Shown one piece after another: positions 18,252 to 27,394 of a stretch of 64,000 nucleotides of DNA (positions are counted from its first letter, which is position 1; each line of letters begins with the position of its first letter). The DNA comes from Glaciihabitans arcticus. Lineage in GTDB: Bacteria > Actinomycetota > Actinomycetes > Actinomycetales > Microbacteriaceae. The stretch lies in assembly GCF_004310685.1 (NCBI RefSeq), contig NZ_SISG01000001.1, positions 2,046,001 to 2,110,000 of the forward strand, written 5' to 3'. The notes under the pieces were generated by a model. It made no database searches. It saw only the letters and a program-made list of their open reading frames with translations, and was not told where the DNA came from. The translations under genes were made by a program, and so were the position numbers.

Positions 18252-19200
18252 CGCTCACCCACCGCTTCTGCAGGCGGAACTGCAGCAGGGTCACGAGGCC
18301 GATGAGCACGAAGATGACCATGGCGATCGCGGCCGCGTAGCCCTTCTCGTTCGTGATGAAGCCGGCTTCGTAGAACAGGTAGACGAGCGAGAGGCTCTTC
18401 GGCAGCACCGCGTTCTGGCTGCCGAGGATCGCGTAGAGCAGGTCGAAGAGCTGGAAGCTCGAGATCACCGTGATGATGGTGACGAAGAAGATGCTGGGGC
18501 TGAGCAGCGGCACGGTGATCGAGGTGAACTGTCTCCAGCGGGACGCACCATCCAGCTCGGCCGCCTCGTAGTACTCGATCGCGATACTCTTGAGACCCGC
18601 GCCGAGCACGATCATCGAGAAGCCGAGCGACGACCACAGTCCGACGATCGCCACGGCGACGATGGCGATACCGGGCGAGCTGACCCAGTACGGGCCGTCG
18701 ATGCCGACGAGCGAGAGCAGGTAGTTCACTATCCCGAAATCGCCATTGAAGATAATGCGCCAGACCATGGCGATCGCGGTCGGCATCGCGACGTACGGGA
18801 GGAAGAACAGCACCCGGTAGAGGCTCGCGAATCGCAGGCCCGGCAGGTTGAGCAGGTTCGCGAGATATACCGCGATCGGGATGCCCAGCAGCACGATCCC
18901 CGTATAGAGCAAGGTGTTGCCGAGCGCGACGTACAGTTGCGGGTCGGAGACAAGCCGCACGTAGTTGTCGACGCCCGTCCACTCGGATCCCCCGAAGACA
19001 CCCCATTCGGTGAATGAGTAGTAAAACGTCTGCAGGATGGGCCAGAGGTAGAACAGCGCGATGCCGCTCAGCAGCGGGAGCACGAACAGCCAGGGCCACA
19101 GTCCGTCCCGTTTGCGAGCGTGCGCCTCCGCCCTGTCCTGGGCGACGCGCTCGGGTAGCGCGTCGCCGGGGACGGGACGGAGGCGGGTCTCGACGGAGAT
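18244..19200 (-). CDS. CUT1 sugar ABC transporter permease (MalF type), unusual start
   Basis: The membrane part begins at GLWPWLFVLPLLSGIALFYLWP and includes the EAA loop YEAAELDGASRWRQFTSITV. This is the MalF-like partner in the operon. No ATG, GTG or TTG occurs in frame between the end of the binding-protein gene and the first membrane helix. The only canonical upstream start (GTG at 19317) would overlap the binding-protein gene by 115 bases. An AAGGAG lies five bases before an ATC codon (19200-19198), which is taken here as a tentative non-canonical start giving 318 residues (ISVETRLRPVPG...). A base error or a lost GTG is possible. Confidence 0.8.
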   Translation of the reverse strand: MSVETRLRPVPGDALPERVAQDRAEAHARKRDGLWPWLFVLPLLSGIALFYLWPILQTFYYSFTEWGVFGGSEWTGVDNYVRLVSDPQLYVALGNTLLYTGIVLLGIPIAVYLANLLNLPGLRFASLYRVLFFLPYVAMPTAIAMVWRIIFNGDFGIVNYLLSLVGIDGPYWVSSPGIAIVAVAIVGLWSSLGFSMIVLGAGLKSIAIEYYEAAELDGASRWRQFTSITVPLLSPSIFFVTIITVISSFQLFDLLYAILGSQNAVLPKSLSLVYLFYEAGFITNEKGYAAAIAMVIFVLIGLVTLLQFRLQKRWVSVD

Positions 19201-19202
19201 GG

Positions 19203-20513
19203 TTACTCCTTGGCGAGCAGCGCGGTCATCTGGGCGGCGAGATCCTTGCTGACGTCCGCGACCTTCGTCGCTCCGGAGAACACATCCGGCAGCAGTTTGG
19301 TCTCGAGGGCATTCCACGCGGCGCTGTTCTTCGACACCGGGAGCGGCTTCGCGTACTCAGTCGCGTCGAGGAACACCTGCAGGTTCACGCCCGGGTACGA
19401 CTCGGCAAAGGCGGCCTGCGTGCCATTGAAGGCCGGGATGACCGCGCCCATGTCACCCTGCTGCTTCTGTGCCGCCTCGCTCGCGAGGAACGCCTGCAGT
19501 GCCTGTGCTGCCTGCTTGTTCTTGCTGCTCGCGGCCACCACGTTGGATACACCGTGGATGACGGTGGCCTGCTCCTTGCCCTGCGGCAGTGGGGCCACAT
19601 CCACCACGTCCTTGACGGGCGAATCGCCGATCGCACCGCGCGACCAGCTGCCGCTGTAGAACATGCCGACCTTGCCGGAGGTGAACCACTGGTCGGCCGG
19701 GGTGTCGGTCAGCTGCGGAATGGACGGAGATGCACCGCTCGCGATCAGGTCGGTCCAGACCTGCAGGCCGTCCTGCGTCGCGGCCTCGTCGTATCCCGAT
19801 ACTCCGTCGGCGGTGATGACCTCGCCACCGGCCTGGAAGATGGTGTTGTAGTAGGTCGTCTGGCCGTCCATACCTGCGGCGACCCCGTAGATGCCCTTGT
19901 CCTCGAGCTTCGTCGAGACGGTCTCGGCGGCCTCGGCGAGGTCGTCCCAGGTCCAGTCGGCGGTCGGCTCCTCGACACCGGCCTGAGCGAGGATGTCCTT
20001 GTTGTACCAGAGCGCGATCGTGTCGAAGTCCTTGGGAACCCCGTACTGGGTGCCGTCGAGGTTGTACAGGTCGACGAGTGACTCGGGGTAATTCGCGGTG
20101 TCGATGTAATCGCCGTCAACGAGGGAGGTGATCGGCTCGATCTTGTCGTTCGAGGCGTAGAGCTGGAAGTTGGGGCCGTTCAGCCAGAACAGGTCCGGCA
20201 GCGTGTTGCTCGTGGCCTGGGTCTGCACCTTCGTCCAGTAGCCCTCCCACGGTGTGACGTCGAGGTTGACGTCGATGTTCGGGTACTCCTCGTTGAACGC
20301 GTCGACGTTGGCCTGAATCGCGTCCTGCTGGGTGGCGTCCCAGAACGCGTACGTGATCTCGGCCTTCAGGTCCTTGTCCGGCGGGGTGTAGTCACCGCCC
20401 GTCGTTCCAGCGGGGCCGGCGGCACAACCGGCGATGAGCACCGAGACACCGATCGCGGCGGTGATGCCGGTGAGCGCGCGGCGCGGAACGCTGCGTTGGG
20501 GGCTGCTGTTCAT
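19203..20513 (-). CDS. Sugar ABC transporter substrate-binding lipoprotein
   Basis: This 436-residue extracytoplasmic binding protein has a lipoprotein signal ending in the lipobox SVLIAGC (Cys about residue 28). The mature part is a MalE-like family 1 binding protein: ITYAFWDATQQDAIQANVDAFNEEYP is replaced here by its key pieces FWDATQQD and FNEEYPNIDV, with NTLPDLFWLNGPN and LWYNKDILAQAGV. The ATG follows AGAGGAAG at nine bases. It heads the operon with two permeases. Two palindromes lie upstream (20615-20659). The substrate is not predictable. Confidence 0.92.
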   Translation of the reverse strand: MNSSPQRSVPRRALTGITAAIGVSVLIAGCAAGPAGTTGGDYTPPDKDLKAEITYAFWDATQQDAIQANVDAFNEEYPNIDVNLDVTPWEGYWTKVQTQATSNTLPDLFWLNGPNFQLYASNDKIEPITSLVDGDYIDTANYPESLVDLYNLDGTQYGVPKDFDTIALWYNKDILAQAGVEEPTADWTWDDLAEAAETVSTKLEDKGIYGVAAGMDGQTTYYNTIFQAGGEVITADGVSGYDEAATQDGLQVWTDLIASGASPSIPQLTDTPADQWFTSGKVGMFYSGSWSRGAIGDSPVKDVVDVAPLPQGKEQATVIHGVSNVVAASSKNKQAAQALQAFLASEAAQKQQGDMGAVIPAFNGTQAAFAESYPGVNLQVFLDATEYAKPLPVSKNSAAWNALETKLLPDVFSGATKVADVSKDLAAQMTALLAKE

Positions 20514-20614
20514 GATGTGTTCTTCCTCTCGACGTGCACGGGCGACTCGGAGAAGCGACATCTCGCTGCGTCGCGTGAAGTTGGTCGATAGTGACCCCTT
20601 CTGGGGTCGAGGCA

Positions 20615-20659
20615 CAACAAATGAACATTTTGTTGAGCGATTTGATCACTCGGAGTGAT
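20615..20659. promoter_or_regulatory. Two palindromes in the binding-protein promoter
   Basis: At 20615-20635, CAACAAA and TTTGTTG form a 7-bp inverted repeat around TGAACAT. At 20645-20659, ATCACTC and GAGTGAT form a 7-bp inverted repeat with one central base. The second site begins inside a TGATCA hexamer (20643-20648). Both lie 100-150 bases upstream of the SBP start and resemble operator sites. The second also abuts the end of the upstream lipoprotein gene. Confidence 0.5.
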
Positions 20660-20668
20660 TAGTTTGGG

Positions 20669-22354
20669 TCAGCCCTCGGTGCGGACGACGCGCACGAAGC
20701 GCACCGTGAGGTCATCGGCGCCGTCCGCGAGTGAAATGCGCAGTCGGGATGTCGCGCCGTCGGGCAGCGCGACGGTAGCCGTCACCCACCCTCCGGTTGC
20801 GCCGCGCGGCACCGGGACAGAGGCGCCGCTGTCGGTGTCGACCGTGAAGGTTCCGCTGCCCTCGTCGAGGAAGGTGATCTTGGCGATGAGGGGGCTGGAG
20901 CCCGCGGCATCCCGGAACCGCTCGTCGACGTCGAACACGAAGCCGGTGTCGCCATCGGCGACCGAGGTGCTGAGACCCTCGTGGGCGATGCCGTTGTCGG
21001 ACTCGAACACCTCGGTGTGCACATCCGCGTCGGAGCGGTGCGCGACGGAGCCGGGCTCGTCGACCTGCACGAGCCAGCGCTCGAGGTTGCGCACCCACGG
21101 CAGGGTCGGCCACGCCTCGGGGTCGGCGAAGCGGCCGAGCTCGTTGTTCGTCCAGTAGCGGTCCTCGGCGTCGCGAAGGGCGGCCCACGCGTCAGGCGAG
21201 GTGTCAGCCTTCTGGCCCATCGACAGCCGCACCCAGTCCCAGTGCTCCGGGAACTCGGCCGAGTACGAGGGGCCGGGCACGATATAGATCCAATTCATGC
21301 GCAGTTGCAGCGCCTTGAGATTCGACTGCCGCACGGCGTAGTAGGGGTCGTCGGTCTCGTAGCCGCAGTCGTTGTAGCACTCGTTCTCGGTCGCGACGAC
21401 GCGGGTGCCGTCGTGCACGGGAAGCGACTCGTCGATGACCATGTGGCCGTTCGGCAGGATGCGGGAGCCGTATGACGGCGCCTCGCTCAGGTGGAAGTTG
21501 GAGAGTTCGGTGATGCCGGTGCGCACGCCCATGCCGGCGTCGACGGCCTGGGCTGAGAGCAGGTCGTCCTGCTCGCCGAACGGGCCGAACGGATAGTCTT
21601 CGCCGGTGAAGACGAGCTTGTTCGAGTTCTCGCCGAACAGGTCGACGAGATCGGTCCAGGCGTGGTCGTACCACTTCTTGTAGGTCGCGAAATCGAGATC
21701 GCCCGAGTCGAACGCGGCGCCGATCATCTCGTAGTCGTACTCGGCCCAGGTGAACGCACCGGGCACGTAGACGAACTTGAGACGCGGGTCGGCCGCGAGA
21801 CCGCCGTCGACGAAGACGCTGCGGTAGGTGTCCATGAGGTGACCCCAGACGCACTCGTCCCAGATCGGCAGGTGCTTCTCACCGTCGTAGTCGGGGCCAT
21901 AAGTCGAGACGCCGCAGTCCTCCTGCACCCACTCGGGCGCCCAGTTCTCGCCGCTCGCGAAGATGCGCATCCAGAAGGCGCCGTCCTGGGCGAGCTGGTC
22001 GTCGAACGACGCGAAGCTCATCCCCTGCGCGTCACCGGTGGAGGTCGTGTCGAGCGCACCGCCTTTCTTCGGCTGCAGCTGTTTCCAACTGAAGTCGACC
22101 GAGCGCACGAACACCCGATCCTTCTCCGACGCGTCCTCCGAAAAGTAGCCGGAGTTCGGAGCGGGCCGCACCCAGTCGGGCAGCGACCAGTCGTCCCCCT
22201 CGGCGACGGTGACACCCGAAGGTCCGGCGTCGACGAACTCGAAGTCCGGGCCGTCCGAGTCGGCAGCGGGTGGGTTCACGGGAGCCTCCGTTGTGCAGGC
22301 GGCGAGGGTGCCGAGCAGGGTCAGGGTCAGGGCCGCGCCCAGGATGCGCTTCAC
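20669..22354 (-). CDS. Secreted lipoprotein of unknown family, possible glycoside hydrolase
   Basis: This 561-residue lipoprotein (lipobox GTLAAC, Cys at about residue 20) has no family I can name. After a low-complexity linker, residues ~50-430 look like a TIM-barrel glycosidase: VRSVDFSWKQLQPKKGG, the aromatic WMRIFASGENWAPEW, KFVYVPGAFTWAEYD, KLVFTGEDYPFGPFGE, RVVATENECYNDCGYET and MNWIYIVPGP. The last ~110 residues form a beta-rich module resembling a carbohydrate-binding domain (VFDVDERFRDAAGSSPLIAK, GGWVTATVALPDG). The GTG start overlaps the PfkB stop (GTGA), so it is the last gene of the 28273-20669 operon and probably acts on that operon's substrate outside the cell. Confidence 0.7.
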   Translation of the reverse strand: MKRILGAALTLTLLGTLAACTTEAPVNPPAADSDGPDFEFVDAGPSGVTVAEGDDWSLPDWVRPAPNSGYFSEDASEKDRVFVRSVDFSWKQLQPKKGGALDTTSTGDAQGMSFASFDDQLAQDGAFWMRIFASGENWAPEWVQEDCGVSTYGPDYDGEKHLPIWDECVWGHLMDTYRSVFVDGGLAADPRLKFVYVPGAFTWAEYDYEMIGAAFDSGDLDFATYKKWYDHAWTDLVDLFGENSNKLVFTGEDYPFGPFGEQDDLLSAQAVDAGMGVRTGITELSNFHLSEAPSYGSRILPNGHMVIDESLPVHDGTRVVATENECYNDCGYETDDPYYAVRQSNLKALQLRMNWIYIVPGPSYSAEFPEHWDWVRLSMGQKADTSPDAWAALRDAEDRYWTNNELGRFADPEAWPTLPWVRNLERWLVQVDEPGSVAHRSDADVHTEVFESDNGIAHEGLSTSVADGDTGFVFDVDERFRDAAGSSPLIAKITFLDEGSGTFTVDTDSGASVPVPRGATGGWVTATVALPDGATSRLRISLADGADDLTVRFVRVVRTEG

Positions 22355-23265
22355 AACTGCTTCACAACGGTTCGGTCGGCGAGGTCATTCGCGTGCTCGA
22401 GCGAGAATTCGCCGGCACCCGGGATGGCGGCATTCGCCGCGGCCGCACCGGTCGCAACCGCGAGTGCTTCGCCGAGCGAGCCCCCGCGGTCGAGCACGGC
22501 GAGCAGGCCGCCGAGGTAGCTGTCGCCGGATCCCACGGGGAACGCCCCGCGGAACTCGAGTGTCGCGCGCCACGCGCCGTCCTCGTCCACCGCGACTGAG
22601 CCCTCGGCACCGTCGGTGACGATCACCGTGCCGCCCGAGCGCTCGCGCAACAGCGTCGCCAGCTCGCGAGCCGGCGCAGAAACACCCAGCAGCTCGCTCG
22701 CCTCGAACCGGTTCACCTTGACCAGCTGCGGGCGCAGCTCGGAGACCAGGGTGTCGAGCGCCGCGCCGTGGGTGTCGAGGGCGATGCGGTCGCCCGCTTC
22801 CGCTCGGGCACGCAGCATGTCGACGAGCTCGTGCAGGGGCACCCCGGTCGGCACGCTGCCGGAGAGCGCGGTCCATCCCGCACCACCGTCAAGACCGCCT
22901 ATCGCCTGCCGTATCTCGTCGACCTCTGAGGGATGCAACGGCGCGGCCGACTCGTAGAACTCGGTGAGGCGGCCGTCGTCGCCGGCCACGGTCACGCAGC
23001 TGCGCGTCTCGCCCGCGACGGGCACGGCGAGCACGGCCACGCCCGCAGCCTCGGCGAGGGAGCTCACGAGCGCGCCGACATGCCCCCCGAGCGGAGCCAC
23101 GACGCGCGCCGAGGCACCGAGGCGGGTTGCGGCCCGCGCGAGGTTGAGTCCCTTACCACCAGGAAATCGAAGCACCTCGCGCGGACGATGGATCTCCCCG
23201 ACCGTGACCTCAGCGACCCGGTAGGTCACGTCGAGCGAGGGGCTGAGGAGCAGAACGGTGATCAT
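22351..23265 (-). CDS. PfkB-family sugar-phosphate kinase, FruK/LacC type
   Basis: This 304-residue kinase belongs to the 1-phosphofructokinase/tagatose-6-phosphate kinase branch. It starts MITVLLLSPSLDVTYRVAEV and has the family glycine motif FPGGKGLNLARAATRLGAS, TALSGSVPTGVP, KVNRFEASELLG, and a C-terminal GAFPVGSGDSYLGGLLAVL containing the catalytic Asp region. It probably phosphorylates a ketose-phosphate made by the SIS isomerase in the same operon, which would yield a substrate for a class II aldolase. Its ATG overlaps the preceding kinase's stop (TGATG). Fructose-1-phosphate as the substrate is an alternative. Confidence 0.85.
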   Translation of the reverse strand: MITVLLLSPSLDVTYRVAEVTVGEIHRPREVLRFPGGKGLNLARAATRLGASARVVAPLGGHVGALVSSLAEAAGVAVLAVPVAGETRSCVTVAGDDGRLTEFYESAAPLHPSEVDEIRQAIGGLDGGAGWTALSGSVPTGVPLHELVDMLRARAEAGDRIALDTHGAALDTLVSELRPQLVKVNRFEASELLGVSAPARELATLLRERSGGTVIVTDGAEGSVAVDEDGAWRATLEFRGAFPVGSGDSYLGGLLAVLDRGGSLGEALAVATGAAAANAAIPGAGEFSLEHANDLADRTVVKQL

Positions 23266-24188
23266 CAAAGGTGCTCGCGCAGCTCGTCGAGGCCGGCCTG
23301 CGCGCCGGTGCCGCCGGACGCTCGAGTCGAGAGCGAGCCGGCGACCGTCGCCCAGCGCAGACGGGTCTCCTCGACCTCCACGCCGTGGGCGATCGCGGCG
23401 AGGTAACCCGCATCGAAGCTGTCGCCCGCGCCGGTCGTGTCGACGACATCGAGACGGATGCCCGGCGCCCGCACCACCGATCCGCCGGCCTCGAGCGACC
23501 ATCCGCCGTCGGCACCGTCCTTGACGACCACGCGTGTTCCGACGTCAACGAGCCCCTCGGGCGTCACCCCGAACACGCCGGCGATCGCCTCGAGCTCGGT
23601 GCGGTTGGGCAGCAGCACATCGACGAGCGGGAGCACTCCTTCGAGACCCGCCCAGTCCTCGGTCGGGTCCCAGTTGGTGTCGAGGCTCACGCCGACGCCG
23701 CGCACCCTGAGTTCCGTGAGCAGCTCGGGCAGCACGCCGGTGAACGCGGGCATCAGGAAGGGCGAGGCGAAGTGCACCCAGCGAGCCTGCGAGACCTCGA
23801 GTGCAGCCAGCACGTCATCCTTCGTCAGCATGGGTATGGTGCCGGCGAGGGTGAGGATGGCGCGATCGTCGGGCGCCGACAGGATGACCGAGATGCCGGT
23901 CGGGTTGATCGGGTCGACGCGCACGGCGTCCAGCTGCACGCCCGACTTGCCGAGCGCGCTGCGGGTGAAGCGGCCGAACTCGTCATCGCCGACGACGGCC
24001 GCCAGCCAGGTCGGCACCCCGAGCCGGGCTAGGCCCGACGCGACGATGGAGGCACTGCCGCCGAGCACGAGCTCGGCGCCGTCGAGGAGCTGTTCCGCCT
24101 GGCCGAAGCGCGGCACCACGTCGCCGCGCAGCACGAGATCGACGTTGGCATCCCCGACGACGAGGACGGGGTAGGGCGAGCCGGTCAT
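23265..24188 (-). CDS. PfkB-family carbohydrate kinase, ribokinase-like
   Basis: This is a second kinase (307 residues) in the same operon, of the ribokinase type: VLVVGDANVDLVLRGDVVP at the start, ELVLGGSASIVASGLARLG, LLPNRTELEAIAGVFG, and the C-terminal anion-hole/catalytic motif DVVDTTGAGDSFDAGYLAAI. It would phosphorylate a free sugar or sugar acid. Having a ribokinase-like and a LacC-like kinase together suggests two successive phosphorylations, the first on the imported sugar and the second after isomerization. It overlaps the upstream permease by four bases. Confidence 0.85.
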   Translation of the reverse strand: MTGSPYPVLVVGDANVDLVLRGDVVPRFGQAEQLLDGAELVLGGSASIVASGLARLGVPTWLAAVVGDDEFGRFTRSALGKSGVQLDAVRVDPINPTGISVILSAPDDRAILTLAGTIPMLTKDDVLAALEVSQARWVHFASPFLMPAFTGVLPELLTELRVRGVGVSLDTNWDPTEDWAGLEGVLPLVDVLLPNRTELEAIAGVFGVTPEGLVDVGTRVVVKDGADGGWSLEAGGSVVRAPGIRLDVVDTTGAGDSFDAGYLAAIAHGVEVEETRLRWATVAGSLSTRASGGTGAQAGLDELREHL

Positions 24189-25075
24189 CCGCGCAGGCCC
24201 GACAACGTCATCGTCGCGACGAACTGTTTCTGGGCGAATAGGAAGAAGATGATGAGCGGCAGGGTCGCGACGACGTTCGCGGCCATGAGCAGGGTCCACT
24301 GCGTGCGGCGGGTGCCCTGGAAGTTCGCGATGCCGAGCTGCAGCGTGAACCAGTCCTGGTTGTTGATCGCGATGAGCGGCCAGACCAGGTCGTTCCATGA
24401 GTTGAGCAGCGTGAAGATCGCGAGGGTCGCGAGCGCGGGCTTGGCGAGCGGCAGGATGATCTGCATAAACACCTGCCAGCGATTGGCGCCGTCGATCATG
24501 CCGGCCTCCTCGAGCTCGGGCGGCAGCGAGAGGAAGAACTGCCGCATGAGGAAGATACCGAACGCCGAGGCGAGCCACGGCACGATCGCCGCCCCCAGCC
24601 CGTCGATGATGCCGAGACGGGCGAACAGGATGTAGGTCGGGATCATCAGCAGCTGCGTCGGGATCATGATCGTGCCGAGGATGGCCAGGATGCCGAAGGT
24701 GCGGCCGCGGAACTTGAGGCGGGCGAACCCGTAGCCGGCGAGCGAACACAGCACGAGGTGCGACGCAATGGCGACGGTCGAGACGATCACCGTGTTGAGC
24801 ATCCAGCGCAGGATGGGCGTATCGGAGAAGAGTCCCACGAATCCGCCGAAGTCGATGCGCGAGGGGATGAACGGCGGCGGGAAGCTCACGAGCTCCTCCG
24901 CGGGCGACACCGAGGCCATGAACATCTGCACGAACGGCAGCAGGAACAGGAATGCGACGGGGATGAGGAACAGGTGCCAGCCGCTCGGGCGACGGCGCTT
25001 GCGACGCCTCGGCACGGCCGGCGCGTCGGTGGCCACGGGAGCGGTGGCGACGGGCTTCGTCTCGAGCACAGTCAT
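24185..25075 (-). CDS. CUT1 sugar ABC transporter permease (MalG type)
   Basis: This 296-residue permease starts at an ATG overlapping the previous permease's stop (TAATG). After a Pro/Arg-rich cytoplasmic tail it has six hydrophobic segments, the EAA loop PELEEAGMIDGANRWQVFMQ and the common ending KQFVATMTLSGLRG. It belongs to the operon with the binding protein at 26035-27339. The substrate is inferred to be the sugar processed by the neighbouring kinases and isomerase. Confidence 0.92.
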   Translation of the reverse strand: MTVLETKPVATAPVATDAPAVPRRRKRRRPSGWHLFLIPVAFLFLLPFVQMFMASVSPAEELVSFPPPFIPSRIDFGGFVGLFSDTPILRWMLNTVIVSTVAIASHLVLCSLAGYGFARLKFRGRTFGILAILGTIMIPTQLLMIPTYILFARLGIIDGLGAAIVPWLASAFGIFLMRQFFLSLPPELEEAGMIDGANRWQVFMQIILPLAKPALATLAIFTLLNSWNDLVWPLIAINNQDWFTLQLGIANFQGTRRTQWTLLMAANVVATLPLIIFFLFAQKQFVATMTLSGLRG

Positions 25076-26010
25076 TAGAAGGCCTCCATGCCGCGACGAC
25101 GCGAGTAGATGACAACGCCGATGGTGATGGCGAGGGTGATGAAGAACAGGGCATAGGCGACCGCGGATCCGTAGCCGAAGTCGAGGCGCCGGAACGCCTG
25201 CTCCCACAGGTAGTAGACGATCGTCTTCGTCGCGTCGAGTGGTCCGCCCCTCGTCGTGGTGAAGACGAGGTCGAAGAGTTGTATCGCGCCGATGGTCTGC
25301 CAGATGCCGACGAACACAGTGACGGGGCGCAGGGCCGGCCAGCTCACCGACCAGAACGACTGCCAGGCGTTCGCGCCGTCAAGGCGGGCGGCCTCGAGAA
25401 GTTCGGGAGAGACATCCTGCAGCGCCGCAAGGTAGATGACCGTGGTGAACGCCGCCTGCCCCCAGAGCGACATCAGGGCGATCACGAACATGGCCTGGTG
25501 CTGGTCTTCGAGCCACTTCTGCTGCGGCAGCCCGATCACCCGCAGCACGTTGTTGACGAGTCCGAACTGCGGATTGAACAGATAGGTCGAGAGGATGCCC
25601 GTCGCGGCAGCCGAAGCGACGAACGGCACGAAGATGGCCGTGCGATAGAACCCGATGAACCGAATCTTGCGGTTGAGCGCCACGGCCAGGAACAGCCCGG
25701 CCAGTACCGACATCGGAACGAACAGCGCGGTGTAGACCCCGGTGTGCAGGATCGCGGCGTGGAAGTCGTCGTCCGTGATCAGCCGGGCGTACTGCTCGCC
25801 GCCGACGAACTCGGGTTCGCTGAACCCATCCCACTTCTGCAGGGAGAGGATGAAGGCCCACGCGGCCGGGAAGATCGAGAGCCCGAGAACGAGGATCGAG
25901 GCCGGGAGGACGAACAGCCATCCGCCCAGGTCCTCGACCAGACGACGACGCGACCGCTGGGCGGGCTTTGGGCCCCTCGTGGCAGTTGCTCGCTCAGCAG
26001 TCGTCATCAT
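25075..26010 (-). CDS. CUT1 sugar ABC transporter permease (MalF type)
   Basis: This 311-residue permease has a basic N-terminus, a first helix GGWLFVLPASILVLGLSIFP, and further helices. It carries the EAA loop LLEAARLDGANAWQSFWSVS and the segment FDLVFTTTRGGPLDATKTI, a conserved MalF-type motif. It sits between the binding protein (24-base gap) and the second permease (TAATG overlap). Two adjacent ATG codons are possible starts. Confidence 0.92.
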   Translation of the reverse strand: MMTTAERATATRGPKPAQRSRRRLVEDLGGWLFVLPASILVLGLSIFPAAWAFILSLQKWDGFSEPEFVGGEQYARLITDDDFHAAILHTGVYTALFVPMSVLAGLFLAVALNRKIRFIGFYRTAIFVPFVASAAATGILSTYLFNPQFGLVNNVLRVIGLPQQKWLEDQHQAMFVIALMSLWGQAAFTTVIYLAALQDVSPELLEAARLDGANAWQSFWSVSWPALRPVTVFVGIWQTIGAIQLFDLVFTTTRGGPLDATKTIVYYLWEQAFRRLDFGYGSAVAYALFFITLAITIGVVIYSRRRGMEAF

Positions 26011-26034
26011 CGTCGTACCCGTCTGGTTGGTGTG

Positions 26035-27339
26035 TTACTTGAGGGTGGTGTTGGCTTTTTCTGCGGCTTCCTCGAGGGCGGCCTTCGGCTCGCCCTGGCC
26101 CTGCAGCACCTCGGAGATTGCATTTCCGATCGACTCGGATAGCCCAACGTAGCCCTTGATGGTCGGGCGCACGTTGATCGCGTTCTCGTTGTTCGCGGCC
26201 ATAACATCGAGTCCGGGGTAGGCCTCGACCTGCTCCTTGAACGCGTCCGAGTCGACCTCGGAGGAGCGCAGCGGCAGGTTGCCGATCGCGACGTTCCAGC
26301 GCTCGTCCTGCTCGGCGGAGGTCAGCCACTTGGTGAACTCGTACGACCAGTACTCGCGGTTCTTGTCCTTGTGGTCGAACAGCGCCCAGATGTCGGGGCC
26401 GGAGACGGTCTGGTGGTCGCCGTCCGTGCCGGGAAGCTGCACAACGCCGTAGTCGGTCTTGGCCGTGTTGAGGTCGTAGAGCTGCCACGGGCCCGACGTC
26501 ATCATGCCGATCCGGTCGCTCGCGAACAGCTGGGCGAACTTGGTGTCCGTCTGGTCGAGGTAGATGCTCTTGTCGTCGATCGCCATCTCCTGCAACAGGG
26601 TCAGTGCGCGCACGCCGGCCTCGGAGTCGAATGCGGCCAGGCCCTCGTCGTCGAGGATGTCGCCACCCTCCTGCCAGAGGTGCGGCCAGAACTGCCATAC
26701 GGTCTCCTCGGATCCGGAGACCGAATACGCGTAGCCGTAGGTGTTGGTGCTCTCGTCGGTCAGGTCGTCCGCAGCCTCGCGGAAGTCGTCCCAGCTCCAG
26801 TCCTCGGTCGGGTACTCGACCCCGGCCTCGTCGAACACCGTCTTGTTGTAGATGAGAGAGAGGTTGTCGACGATCGCCGGGAAGCCGATCGTCTTCTCGC
26901 CGGTCGGCTGCACGGTGCCGCGGGCCGACTCGGAGAACTCGTCCCACTTGACCTCGGGGTCCGTGACCTGCTCGGTGATGTCGAGCGTGCGGCCCGACGA
27001 CTCGAGCTGGCTGGCCCAGGAGCCGAACGCGTAGGAGATGTCGGGGTAGCTGCCGCCCGCGAAGCCGGCCGAGATCTTCTGCAGCAGCTCCTCGGTGGAG
27101 GAGGATCCGGGCGAGACGTCGATCGTTACATTCGGGTGATCCTTCTCGAACTCGGCGGCGAGATCCTCAAGCATCGTCTGCGCCTGCTCGCTCTGGCCGG
27201 TCCACCAGGTCAGCTCGACCTTGGCGTCCTTGTCGAGCGTCGTCGCGCCCTGCTGGCTGGCGCCACACCCCGAGAGGGCGATGACCGCGGCGACGGCCGC
27301 GACTGCGGCGATCGGTCGTGCTGCTGTGAACCTGTGCAT
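26035..27339 (-). CDS. Sugar ABC transporter substrate-binding lipoprotein
   Basis: This 434-residue lipoprotein (lipobox VIALSGC) belongs to the family 1 extracellular binding proteins: VELTWWTGQSEQAQTMLED, FEKDHPNVTIDVSPG, YPDISYAFGSWASQLES, IYNKTVFDEAG and MMTSGPWQLYDL. It is the first transport gene of the operon with two permeases, after an AAGGAG ribosome-binding site. It is very similar over its entire length to the orphan binding protein at 33558-34859, which has no permeases of its own, so the two may share this transporter. Confidence 0.93.
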   Translation of the reverse strand: MHRFTAARPIAAVAAVAAVIALSGCGASQQGATTLDKDAKVELTWWTGQSEQAQTMLEDLAAEFEKDHPNVTIDVSPGSSSTEELLQKISAGFAGGSYPDISYAFGSWASQLESSGRTLDITEQVTDPEVKWDEFSESARGTVQPTGEKTIGFPAIVDNLSLIYNKTVFDEAGVEYPTEDWSWDDFREAADDLTDESTNTYGYAYSVSGSEETVWQFWPHLWQEGGDILDDEGLAAFDSEAGVRALTLLQEMAIDDKSIYLDQTDTKFAQLFASDRIGMMTSGPWQLYDLNTAKTDYGVVQLPGTDGDHQTVSGPDIWALFDHKDKNREYWSYEFTKWLTSAEQDERWNVAIGNLPLRSSEVDSDAFKEQVEAYPGLDVMAANNENAINVRPTIKGYVGLSESIGNAISEVLQGQGEPKAALEEAAEKANTTLK

Positions 27340-27394
27340 CAGAACTCCTTGGCTACTTATATGGGCAAAGAAAGGTGCTTGTGGGGCGGGACGG

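Noticed and set aside
24189-25154. Upstream extension of the ribokinase-like PfkB gene to a 629-residue frame
   Set aside because: The extension overlaps the permease gene in another frame. MTGSPYPVLVVGDANVD is the natural start.
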